A DNA stretch of 64,000 bases. Origin: CAVWDU01 sp963840725 (lineage in GTDB: Bacteria; Pseudomonadota; Gammaproteobacteria; Pseudomonadales; Halieaceae). Both the position numbers and the translations under genes were made by a program. The stretch spans positions 868,001-932,000 of the forward strand of contig CAWIZY010000016.1 in assembly GCA_963840725.1 (NCBI GenBank), given 5' to 3'. This document shows, piece after piece, positions 55,325 to 62,692 of the stretch (positions within the stretch are counted from its first letter, which is position 1; every line of letters starts with the position of its first letter). Under the pieces are notes generated by a model. It was not told the origin of the DNA, searched no databases, and saw only the letters and a program-made list of their open reading frames with translations.

Positions 55325-55590
55325 TGCAGTCTCCGGTTGGGTCGTTATCGGGGCGTCGAGGGTCGGCGGTTTGCGCGGCTTCGTCGATCAAGGGAACCAA
55401 AACGCGCGCCATTATAAAAGAATCCCCGATTGAATTCACTGGCGGTTTGCGCGGGCAGGGGTTAGGCTTTTCCGCAACTGATGGACCTGCGCGGCGGCAC
55501 CCACGTTGCGGCTTCATCCAGCGCCAGGCAAAACGGCTGCACCAAAACGCCCTGCCCCAAAAACCAACCCTCAGAGACCATCAGCACACC

Positions 55591-56652
55591 TTGAACGACT
55601 CCCAAGCTCTGAACTTCTCCCGCCGCGTACTGGCCTGGTTTGAGGACGCTGGCCGCAAGGACCTGCCCTGGCAACGGGATATCAACCCCTATCGGGTCTG
55701 GGTATCCGAAATCATGCTGCAACAAACCCAGGTGCAGACGGTGATTCCCTACTTTGAACGCTTTATGGCCGCCTTCCCAACCACAGCGGACCTCGCGGGG
55801 GCTGAACAGGACCAGGTGCTGCACCTTTGGACCGGGCTTGGCTACTACGCCCGAGCCCGCAATCTGCATCGCGCCGCCCGGATGATTGTTAACGACCTCG
55901 ATGGCAGGTTTCCAGGCGATCTCGAGGGGCTGTGCGCGCTGCCGGGGATCGGCCGCTCCACTGCGGGCGCCATTATCAGTATTGCCGGCGGCCAGCGGGC
56001 AGCCATCCTCGACGGTAATGTTAAACGGGTACTGGCCCGCCACGGCGCAATCGCTGGCTGGCCCGGTCAAACCGCGGTTCTCAAACAGCTGTGGGCCCTG
56101 GCGGAGACTTACACCCCGGACCAGCGCTGCGGCGACTACAGCCAGGCCATGATGGACCTGGGCGCCACGCTGTGCACCCGCGCCGCGCCCGACTGCCAAC
56201 GCTGCCCGGTGGCCACCGACTGCCGGGCCCGTGACAGCGGGCAGCAAACCGCGTACCCCGGCAAAAAACCCCGTAAAACCCTGCCGGTAAAACAAACGAC
56301 CCTGCTGATGATACGCACCCCGGAGGGAGAGACCTGGCTGGAAAAAAGGCCGGGAGCGGGCATTTGGGGCGGCCTGTTCTGCTTTCCGGAGGTCAATGAC
56401 TCAGCGGACTGCCATACCTGGTGCCTGGATCGCTGGGGCACCGAGCCCCTGTCTACTGAGCCCTGGGAGCCGTTCCGGCATACCTTCAGCCACTACCACC
56501 TCGACATCCAGCCTGTCGCGGTCACGCTGACTGCGCGGCCGGCCGCGATCATGGAAGCCCCGGACAGCCTCTGGTATAACATGCGCCAGCCACCTGCGGT
56601 CGGCCTGGCTGCCCCCGTCACCAGACTGCTGGCGAAACTGAATTCAGAGTGA
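55591..56652 (+). CDS. mutY: Adenine DNA glycosylase MutY
   Basis: Removes adenine opposite 8-oxoguanine. 353 residues from TTG 55591, where the conserved NDSQALNFSRRVLAWFEDAGRKDLPW region begins; the frame is open to 55324 but that part is not MutY-like. Catalytic Glu in SEIMLQQTQV, helix-hairpin-helix LPGIGRSTAGAI with Asp in ILDGNVKR, and the iron-sulfur cysteines in C-x6-C-x2-C-x5-C spacing (LCTRAAPDCQRCPVATDC). C-terminal NUDIX-like domain. Followed by yggX after 11 bases. The TTG start is not certain. Confidence 0.94.
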   Translation: MNDSQALNFSRRVLAWFEDAGRKDLPWQRDINPYRVWVSEIMLQQTQVQTVIPYFERFMAAFPTTADLAGAEQDQVLHLWTGLGYYARARNLHRAARMIVNDLDGRFPGDLEGLCALPGIGRSTAGAIISIAGGQRAAILDGNVKRVLARHGAIAGWPGQTAVLKQLWALAETYTPDQRCGDYSQAMMDLGATLCTRAAPDCQRCPVATDCRARDSGQQTAYPGKKPRKTLPVKQTTLLMIRTPEGETWLEKRPGAGIWGGLFCFPEVNDSADCHTWCLDRWGTEPLSTEPWEPFRHTFSHYHLDIQPVAVTLTARPAAIMEAPDSLWYNMRQPPAVGLAAPVTRLLAKLNSE

Positions 56653-56663
56653 GGAATACCCTT

Positions 56664-56936
56664 ATGTCTCGTACCGTTATGTGCAAAAAATTTAACAAGG
56701 AAATGCCCGGCCTGGATGCACCGCCGTTCCCGGGGGCCAAGGGCGAGGACTTGTTCGAGACCGTTTCCAAACAGGCCTGGCAGGACTGGCAGGCACACCA
56801 GACCATGCTCATCAACGAGAAACACCTGAGCCTGCTGGACCCCGAGACCCGTAAATACCTGCAGCAGGAGATGGACAAATATTTCTCTGGCGAAGATTAC
56901 GACCGGGCCGAGGGTTACGTGCCGCCGGCGGAATAA
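56664..56936 (+). CDS. Fe(2+)-trafficking / oxidative damage protection protein YggX
   Basis: 90-residue protein. Start MSRTVMCKKFNKEMPGL with the single conserved Cys, then PPFPGAKGEDLFETVSKQAW and QTMLINEKHLSLLDPETRKYL. YggX protects iron-sulfur proteins and usually follows mutY, as here. GAGTGAGG precedes ATG 56664. Confidence 0.96.
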   Translation: MSRTVMCKKFNKEMPGLDAPPFPGAKGEDLFETVSKQAWQDWQAHQTMLINEKHLSLLDPETRKYLQQEMDKYFSGEDYDRAEGYVPPAE

Positions 56937-57053
56937 GCGGCACCCGTCGATCCAGGGGCCGCGTTTCTGTGCACCACCACATGCGCAGGCCCTACGGGCC
57001 TTGACTCAAAACCCGCAGCCGGGTTTAATACGCCGCTCTTGTATTTCTGCAGT

Positions 57054-57129
57054 GCCCAGATAGCTCAGTCGGTAGAGCAGGGGATTGAAAATCCCCGTGT
57101 CGGCAGTTCGATTCTGTCTCTGGGCACCA
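57054..57129 (+). tRNA. tRNA-Phe (GAA)
   Basis: 76 bases including an encoded CCA. Acceptor GCCCAGA pairs with TCTGGGC, D-arm TAGCTCAGTCGGTAGAGCA, anticodon arm GGGGATTGAAAATCCCC with anticodon GAA, variable loop and T-arm with TTCGATT. The last 24 bases are duplicated 106 bases downstream, marking this tRNA as an integration site. Confidence 0.97.
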
Positions 57130-57313
57130 TACAATTCAAAGGCCTCGCCATAATAGTCGGGGCCTTTTTCATTGATGCCGACACCGTGTGTCGGCCCCGG
57201 GACGCCGGCCGGTTCGATTCTGTCTCTGGGCACCATACAATTCAAAGGCCTCGCCATAATAGTCGGGGCCTTTTTCATTGATGCCGACACCGTGTGTCGG
57301 CCCCGGGACGCCG
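57106..57313. repeat. Tandem 102-base direct repeat containing tRNA-Phe 3' end (att-like)
   Basis: 57106-57207 and 57212-57313 are identical by eye, with a four-base spacer. Each copy holds the tRNA-Phe 3' end from the T-loop to CCA, its terminator, and the palindrome GCCGACAC-CGT-GTGTCGGC (57177-57195 and 57283-57301). The second copy runs directly into the integrase remnant. This is what an attachment site duplicated by an integrative element looks like. Confidence 0.9.
57138..57169 (+). terminator. Rho-independent terminator after tRNA-Phe
   Basis: AAGGCCTCG at 57139-57147 pairs with CGGGGCCTT at 57158-57166, followed by a short T run. An identical copy lies at 57244-57275 within the tandem duplication. 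Confidence 0.85.
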
Positions 57314-57697
57314 TGGCGACGATCACCCGCACCCCCTCGGAGACCCGGAAAGCCGTCGTGCGCAAGCAGGGCTGGCCGACCACGATCAAGACCTTCCGCA
57401 CGCGCCGCGATGCCAGCGACTGGGCGCGGCGCACGGAAAATGAGATGGTGCGCGGCGTGTCATTGACCGCAGCGGCACCGAGCGGCTGCTGTTCGGCAAG
57501 GCGCTGGATCGCTACCTGAGCGAGGTCTCCAGCACCAAACGGGCGAGCACCGCCTACTCCGAGGGTCAGAAGTCCAAGATCCTGCGCAAGTTCTTCGGGC
57601 CCTGCAGCCTCGCGGCCATCACACCGGACCTGGTGGCGGGCTATTGCGACGAGCGCCTGCAGGCGGACAAATCCAAAGACACCGTGCGCCTTGAAAG
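57313..57697 (+). pseudogene. Tyrosine recombinase (integrase) remnant
   Basis: Only the N-terminal part of a phage- or island-type integrase is left. From GTG 57313 comes an AP2-like arm-binding domain (VRKQGWPTTIKTFRTRRDASDWARR, ENEMVRGV), then a one-base deletion near 57460. In the next frame IDRSGTERLLFGKALDRYL and ITPDLVAGYCDERL form the start of the core-binding domain. Similarity ends after DTVRLES at about 57697; the catalytic domain is gone. It sits right behind a tRNA-Phe duplication, as expected for an integrative element's integrase. Confidence 0.85.
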
Positions 57698-57964
57698 TGC
57701 GTTGGAATTCCCAGCCTGTGAAGTATCGCGCCGTTGTAGATTTTTTACGTTGGTCTGGACCTCGATGAAACTGGTTGCGAATGCGGTTGAGGGTTGAACG
57801 TTGCCTGCACGGTCAGCTGGACCGCCACCGAACTGGCTGCCTGTGTGACATTCGGGGGCAAAAAAATGCGACTCCGAACACTGATCAGGAGTCGCATAGA
57901 GGGGTGGACCCAGCATGCATCTGGAGAACCCGCCAGTCCGGAATTCAGTACTTTCCGCTCACTG
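57698..57964. other. Unassigned stretch after the integrase remnant
   Basis: 267 bases with no gene that I can support. It begins where integrase similarity ends and holds the terminator of the flavoprotein gene. Confidence 0.4.
57860..57897 (-). terminator. Rho-independent terminator after the flavoprotein gene
   Basis: On the minus strand ATGCGACTCC, a twelve-base loop, GGAGTCGCAT and then a run of T. It lies 68 bases after the stop of the flavoprotein gene. Confidence 0.88.
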
Positions 57965-59221
57965 TCACGCGGGTCCGAAGGTGTCAGCGAACAGATTATC
58001 GGACCAGTCGAACATGTCGCGGTAATTCTCCCGCGTCCATTTCCCGGCCTCCCCCACGTGTGAAGGCTTCATTTGCTTGCTGGTCGTGTCGTAGTGATAA
58101 ACCGCCGTCAGCCAGGTTGCGCTGTCGTAGGTGATAGGACTGTAGCAAGCCGAGTTGGTGGTCAGGTTCTGTAATCTGTCTGCGTTGTCGGTGGGTTGAC
58201 TGGACAGCTTTCGCAGGATTGCATCTGCGCACACCTTCGCCTGGGCGTTCGCCATATGAGCTGACTTGGGCTGGCCGCTGCCTTGGGAGTCACCGATGAT
58301 GTGCACACCCGCAAATTCCGCCAGGCCAGACTCGTAAGTCGTCACATCCACCGGCGCCCAAAAACCGTCATCCGTGAGCCCCTGGCTTCGAACCAGGCTG
58401 CCCGCGCGCTGGGTGGGGATAATGTTGACCACGTCGCCCGAGAAGTCCCCGCGCGAGGTGTGCAGCACGTGACCGTCAATTGCCTCCAGCGTGGCATCGC
58501 TATAGTACTCCACTATATCCCGGTAGAGTTCACCGAAAGCCCGTCCAAAGGTCTCGCGCTCGGCCTGAATCTTGTCGTTGGCGTCGAGCACCACAACGCG
58601 CCCGCCTCCGCGTCGCTTAAGGATATCCGCTACCAGACAGGCTCTCTCATAAGGTCCTGGCGGACAGCGGTAGGGGGAACGCGGGATGGTCATTACGAAG
58701 GTCTGTCCTGCCGCCATTCCCGCCAGTTTCTTTTTGAGCAAGTTGGTCTGTGCACCCGCGATCCAGGCATGAGGCATCACGTTGCGCTTCCATCCCCGCG
58801 GCTTTTTGAAGGAGATGCCTGTCGCGAGCACCAGCAGGTCGTAGTGTTGTAAAGCGCCTTTCTTCAGTGTCAGTGTGCGGGCCTCAGGGTTAATGGCCTT
58901 GACCGTATCCCTGAGCACTGCAACCCCGAGACCGGCCAGTGCGGCATAATTGAAGCGCAGGTCTGCCAGCGGGAGACGTTGGTTCAATACCAGGCCGCTC
59001 ATCACGCAAGACGTGTGAGCAGCCTTGGGGTCGACCATGGTGACATCCAGACTGTCGCCACCCCAGTGTTTCAGGTATTTGGCAGCGGTGGCTCCGCCAA
59101 AGCCTCCGCCCACAACGATTACCCGGGGCCTTGCGGTCTCGGCGCGAAGCAGGCCGGGCGCCGAGGAGACAGCGGCTGCCACGCCGGTTGCCTTGACAAA
59201 ATTTCTGCGGTTGATGGGCAC
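57965..59221 (-). CDS. Flavocytochrome c sulfide dehydrogenase, flavoprotein subunit (FccB-like)
   Basis: Oxidises sulfide in the periplasm and passes electrons to a c-type cytochrome. 418 residues. A twin-arginine signal (RRNFVKATGVAAA) marks Tat export. FAD-binding VIVVGGGFGGATAAKYL follows. All three functional cysteines of the family are seen: Cys72 (TSCVMSG, covalent FAD), Cys186 (PYRCPPGPYER) and Cys359 (NSACYSP), the redox pair. The C-terminal FCSD domain is present. The gene lies 26 bases after the cytochrome gene on the same strand. It belongs to the accessory region after tRNA-Phe. The actual substrate is not proven; related proteins can have other donors. Confidence 0.85.
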   Translation of the reverse strand: MPINRRNFVKATGVAAAVSSAPGLLRAETARPRVIVVGGGFGGATAAKYLKHWGGDSLDVTMVDPKAAHTSCVMSGLVLNQRLPLADLRFNYAALAGLGVAVLRDTVKAINPEARTLTLKKGALQHYDLLVLATGISFKKPRGWKRNVMPHAWIAGAQTNLLKKKLAGMAAGQTFVMTIPRSPYRCPPGPYERACLVADILKRRGGGRVVVLDANDKIQAERETFGRAFGELYRDIVEYYSDATLEAIDGHVLHTSRGDFSGDVVNIIPTQRAGSLVRSQGLTDDGFWAPVDVTTYESGLAEFAGVHIIGDSQGSGQPKSAHMANAQAKVCADAILRKLSSQPTDNADRLQNLTTNSACYSPITYDSATWLTAVYHYDTTSKQMKPSHVGEAGKWTRENYRDMFDWSDNLFADTFGPA

Positions 59222-59247
59222 GGTAATAGCTCCTTGCCAATGTCGGA

Positions 59248-59628
59248 CTAGTTGTCTTTCTCGTTGTCGTTGTCGTTGTCGTTGTCTTCGTCTTCGTCTT
59301 CGTCTTCGTCTTCTGAATCTCGACTCGATTCGGGCACAGTCGAGTAATAACGGGCGATGCGGTAGAGTTGCTCGTCGGTGTAGCCCAGGGCTTGGTGATC
59401 CATCACTCCCTCAGCGCGATCTTCCCCTTTCATATCCAGCAACTTCTTGTACAGGTCAGCTGTGTCCTTGCCGGCGATCTGGTCGATATCGCCCGTGGCA
59501 TGGCCATCAGTGCCATGACACTGGGCGCACTGGGAAGCGATCATCCTGTCAACGCTATAATCCTGGCCCAGAGCCAGGACTGGCAGGACAGCAAAGAGTA
59601 TTGTGATCAGCTTGTTGGGGTAGCGCAT
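59248..59628 (-). CDS. Monoheme cytochrome c with polyacidic tail (FccA-like)
   Basis: 126 residues. Signal peptide (LITILFAVLPVLALG), one heme site Cys34-Ala-Gln-Cys37-His38 (CAQCHG), and a cytochrome c fold to about residue 100. It ends in a low-complexity acidic tail of Asp-Glu then Asp-Asn repeats, encoded by six-base repeats at 59258-59313. Likely electron acceptor of the adjacent flavoprotein. GGGAG precedes ATG 59628. Start of a two-gene operon. Confidence 0.85.
   Translation of the reverse strand: MRYPNKLITILFAVLPVLALGQDYSVDRMIASQCAQCHGTDGHATGDIDQIAGKDTADLYKKLLDMKGEDRAEGVMDHQALGYTDEQLYRIARYYSTVPESSRDSEDEDEDEDEDNDNDNDNEKDN
59258..59313 (-). repeat. Six-base repeats coding the acidic cytochrome tail
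   Basis: On the + strand about four TCGTTG units (59258-59284) are followed by about five TCTTCG units. They code Asp-Asn and Asp-Glu repeats on the minus strand. Confidence 0.85.
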
Positions 59629-60024
59629 GCCGGCAAATCTCCCTACGGTTTGTACCGATGATCGCTCGCTTTCATTAAGAAAGCCTTAAAGTGATATAAC
59701 TATTTCTTATATCAGACAGGTAAGAAGGGATAGTGATAGATTGCAAGTAGACTGTCTGCCCAGGCTTTTTTGGTGAGTACCGCACTCCGGCAAAAGTTTA
59801 TTAATTGCTCATCGCGGAGTACCTCCCCGAGTTTCGTGCTCATCTCGCGCAAAAGGGCATTCAGTTGCCCCGTCAGCCGCTGCGCCAGTGGGTGCTGAGC
59901 GGTACGGATCGCTTTGGAATGCTTGCAGGAGGGCAGGCCCGGCGACCCGGTCGATGATGACCGGGGGTGTGAGAGACGGGTAGCGCCTCGCCTTTGCAAA
60001 AAATAGGGTTTTTTTCGCCTATCC
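59629..60024. other. Intergenic region upstream of fccA-like gene
   Basis: 396 bases. The left part holds an AT-rich promoter and operator candidate for the cytochrome gene. The right part has open stretches on both strands (for example a minus frame ending in the residues YHYPFLPV) but none that I can link to a family; it may contain decayed DNA linked to the S9 peptidase remnant. Confidence 0.4.
59692..59714. promoter_or_regulatory. Candidate operator upstream of the sulfide dehydrogenase-like genes
   Basis: Perfect inverted repeat TGATATAA-N7-TTATATCA, 64 bases before the cytochrome start and overlapping likely -10 sequences on the minus strand. Half-site size and spacing suit a dimeric helix-turn-helix regulator such as an ArsR-type sulfide sensor, but no such gene is in the window. 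Confidence 0.55.
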
Positions 60025-60540
60025 GTTGTTGATCTGCTCGACGCATTGGGGGCCGCCGGCCTGGTCGACGCGAACAGAGCCTTGGTCGCTGGTGGTTCCT
60101 ACGGTGGCTATGCGGTAAACGCCGTACTCGCCGAGCACCCAGATGCATTTCGCGCAGGCGTATCACTTTTTGGTGTCGGTTACTGGGTGAATGCGCTCGA
60201 TATTGCGGCGCCAGCACTGAAAGCGATGGACCGCATCGAATATGGCGATATTTCGGAGGCGCGTTGGCGCGAATTCTACAAAATCAATTCACCGATAGGA
60301 AAAGCAGAGACAATCAAGGTTCCCGTGCTTTATTCGCACGGCGCGATGGACCCAAGGATTGGTATATCCGAGACCGAGACGGTGGTAAAGGCTCTGCGCG
60401 CAAATGGGATCGAGGCGCCATTCATCCGCTTCGCCGATGAGGGACACGGTTGGCGTAAGCTCTCGAACCGAATCTTCTATTTTCAGAAAGAGGCTGATTT
60501 CATCGAAAAGCAGCTAAGGCACCTCCGAACAATGGCGATG
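60025..60540 (+). pseudogene. S9 prolyl oligopeptidase family, C-terminal fragment
   Basis: Only the last 170 or so residues of the catalytic domain remain, from VVDLLDALGAAGLVD on. The catalytic triad is there: Ser in GGSYGGYAVN, Asp in GAMDPRIGI and His in DEGHGWRKL. The N-terminal beta-propeller and about half of the hydrolase domain are missing; an in-frame stop lies at 60004-60006. The frame stays open through non-coding DNA into the next gene, which is chance. Remnant of a deletion or insertion event. Confidence 0.8.
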
Positions 60541-60927
60541 CACTCAGGCTTTCAGGCAGATTCGCAATCAAGGCGCCGCTTTGAAGGCAGGCTGGTTGCC
60601 TGTCGAAAAGTGGCAACGTCGAGTGCGGGTTTGCCTGAAAGCCCCGCAGGGCGGGCCCTGAAGCACGTGTTTCTTGACTGTGGCCACTGGCGCCTCCGGG
60701 TCGTTTACAGTCATCCATCCTGGCCGTTGGGAACGTCTGCTTTCCGAGAGCGCACAGTCGCTGATCGGCAACAACCGGCCAGGAGAACACGTAAAAACCC
60801 GACAAACGCACACTGTCTGCGGGCTAGGTGCAGCCCAGTGTTGCTTCGCAAATGGCGGGATCATACTGACATCCCCAAGTCGGGCTTAGAACGGTATGCT
60901 ATGCATACCTCTCCTTTGGAGCGAAAG
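60541..60927. other. Intergenic region with a palindromic element
   Basis: 387 bases between the S9 remnant and the SMP-30 gene. The first quarter is a palindrome (listed separately). The rest shows no gene. A promoter for the next gene would lie after about 60840. Confidence 0.45.
60547..60643. repeat. Imperfect palindromic intergenic element
   Basis: 97-base inverted repeat. The outer 12-base arms GGCTTTCAGGCA (60547-60558) and TGCCTGAAAGCC (60632-60643) match exactly, and the inner arms match in part towards a centre near 60595. Resembles in design the elements at 27929 and 36712 but differs in sequence. Confidence 0.8.
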
Positions 60928-61785
60928 ATGACTCAACAGACACCCGCAGGGCAATTGCTTGCTACCGGACTGCGTTTCGGTGAAGGACCACGCTGGCATA
61001 ACGGGGAGCTTTGGTTCTCGGACATGCATGCGCAGCAAGTAATGCGCCTTGCATCAGACGGCAGTCTGCACGTCGTGGTATCTGTGCCTCAGGATCCTTC
61101 GGGGCTTGGCTGGCTCCCAGACGGGCAGTTGCTTATCGTATCCATGCGCGATCGGAAACTGATGCGCTGGAACGGATCTACGCTGATGGAGCATGCCGAC
61201 TTGTCGGAGTTGGCGCGTCATCCTTGCAACGACATGGTCGTCGACTCGAAGGGACGGGCCTACGTTGGCAACTTCGGATTTGATAAATGGGGTGGAGCCA
61301 CGCCAGGCAACGCCTCCTTGATCTGCGTTGAACCCAACGGTCAATCACGCCTGGTTGCCGACGACCTCGCCTTCCCCAATGGAGTGGTTATCACGCCCGA
61401 TGGTAAAACACTGATAGTTGCCGAGTCGTATGGAGCCAGACTGACGGCATTCGCGGTGCAGGAAAATGGCGACCTCGGCAGCAGAAGGACCTGGGCGGAA
61501 CTGCCGCACGATGGCGTGCCTGACGGCATTTGCCTCGATTCGGATGGCTGCATCTGGTCTGCCTTACCAAGGTCGAATGAGTGCATTCGACTACGCGAGG
61601 GTGGTGAGATTACTCACCGAATAGGGCTCGATCAGGGAGCCTTTGCCTGCATGCTGGGCGGGCCAAACGGCGACACACTCTACGTTCTGACGGCGGCAAG
61701 TTCAGCTCCAGAGCGTTGTCGAGCCGAAGCCACAGGGCGCATTGAAGCCTTTGTTGCGCCCAGCGCCAGGGCCGGCATGCCCTGA
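60928..61785 (+). CDS. SMP-30/gluconolactonase family protein
   Basis: 285-residue six-bladed beta-propeller. GEGPRWHNGELWFSDMHAQQV, NDMVVDSKGRAYVGNFGF, FPNGVVITPDGKTLIVAES and DGVPDGICLDSDGCIWSA hold the Glu, Asn and Asp residues that bind the metal in this family. Members are lactonases or similar hydrolases; the substrate is unknown. ATG 60928 has GGAG six bases upstream; ATG 60901 is an alternative. No signal peptide, so cytoplasmic. Confidence 0.85.
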   Translation: MTQQTPAGQLLATGLRFGEGPRWHNGELWFSDMHAQQVMRLASDGSLHVVVSVPQDPSGLGWLPDGQLLIVSMRDRKLMRWNGSTLMEHADLSELARHPCNDMVVDSKGRAYVGNFGFDKWGGATPGNASLICVEPNGQSRLVADDLAFPNGVVITPDGKTLIVAESYGARLTAFAVQENGDLGSRRTWAELPHDGVPDGICLDSDGCIWSALPRSNECIRLREGGEITHRIGLDQGAFACMLGGPNGDTLYVLTAASSAPERCRAEATGRIEAFVAPSARAGMP

Positions 61786-61842
61786 AAGCGCGTGGCGAGG
61801 TGAACTTCCTATTGCCAGCCGTTTAAACTCACGCGCCCGGTT

Positions 61843-62625
61843 TCATGTCTGCACCCAGGAAAGAGAATTACGTTTCCTGCGGAGTCTCCCTGCGAGGCTG
61901 GCCAGAGCAAGGCAGAGTAGGGAGAGTGCGGCAGGTGCGAGGACTGGTGCGGCGCCCGCGCGCAAGGAGTACGCCATGAGGGTGCCGGCGCCTTTCTCCG
62001 TGTAAATGGACAGATACTGCTCGCTGCCCTGGATCTTTTCCTGGATCACGTGCGCCGCTTCGTGGGCAACGATGTGGACGATATCGTCCGGTGTAAACGT
62101 CCGTGAGCCTGGTCGCAGCTCGCTCATATCGACCTCTGGCGTCCGGGTATACAGCTCTGCAGCAACCATTACATAATTGCCGTCCCCGGCCTGGCCGCCC
62201 GCTCGCAGGCCGCCGATCACAAAATAAACACTCGGCATGGTATGTTTGGGAAACAGGGCCTGCAGGCGACCAAACATTGCGTCAAATTCACCTTCCCTGT
62301 CTCTTATCACGTTCTCCACATTGCGGATCGACGAAAAAAACATGGGGTACTTCTGGACCGTTTGAGCCAAATACTCCGGCGATAGTGAGAAATGGTCCTC
62401 AAAATTTTTGAGCCCTTTCGTACCCCGCTCAAGATAATCAGCGAAAGACGATTCATCACCACTGCCGAGGAAGCGGTCATAAGCGGCAACGAAGCGCGCG
62501 ATATCCTCGTAATAATACCTTTGGCCGCCCTGGCGCTGTTCGTCAGCGGCCGCCGGCGGTACGGTGCTGGTGAGAAGGACGGCGCCGATCAAGGCCGTAC
62601 CTAAACGCGATAAGTTTCGAACCAT
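61843..62625 (-). CDS. Predicted secreted zinc metalloprotease with C-terminal anchor
   Basis: 260 residues from ATG 62625. Signal peptide (LGTALIGAVLLTSTVPPAAA), a helical domain, and HEAAH at about 188-192 in HIVAHEAAHVIQEKIQG, the zinc motif of DUF2268-like proteases. The catalytic domain seems to stop about 30 residues after the motif, shorter than expected. It then ends in a hydrophobic helix and basic cluster (AALSLLCLALASLAGRLRRKR), like a sorting or membrane-anchor tail. Third gene of a minus-strand unit. Activity uncertain. Confidence 0.65.
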   Translation of the reverse strand: MVRNLSRLGTALIGAVLLTSTVPPAAADEQRQGGQRYYYEDIARFVAAYDRFLGSGDESSFADYLERGTKGLKNFEDHFSLSPEYLAQTVQKYPMFFSSIRNVENVIRDREGEFDAMFGRLQALFPKHTMPSVYFVIGGLRAGGQAGDGNYVMVAAELYTRTPEVDMSELRPGSRTFTPDDIVHIVAHEAAHVIQEKIQGSEQYLSIYTEKGAGTLMAYSLRAGAAPVLAPAALSLLCLALASLAGRLRRKRNSLSWVQT

Positions 62626-62692
62626 CAAGCTTTTCCCGCGGTAGTTGTAAGTATTGAACCCGAAGCGGGCGTGAGTTGCGTGGAGTGGCCGC

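Noticed and set aside
55324..55590. N-terminal extension of MutY
   Set aside because: Arg/Gly-rich translation of the divergent promoter region, not like MutY; TTG 55591 fits the family start.
57204..57235. Second tRNA gene
   Set aside because: Only the T-loop and 3' acceptor strand of tRNA-Phe are repeated; no D-arm or anticodon arm.
59712..59999. Small gene on the minus strand
   Set aside because: No family resemblance, no ribosome site, and it partly lies over the beginning of the S9 remnant region.
60046..61785. A single 579-residue protein joining an S9 peptidase end to SMP-30
   Set aside because: The roughly 130 residues between the two domains look like translated non-coding DNA and include a DNA palindrome. 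SMP-30 has its own ATG and ribosome site.
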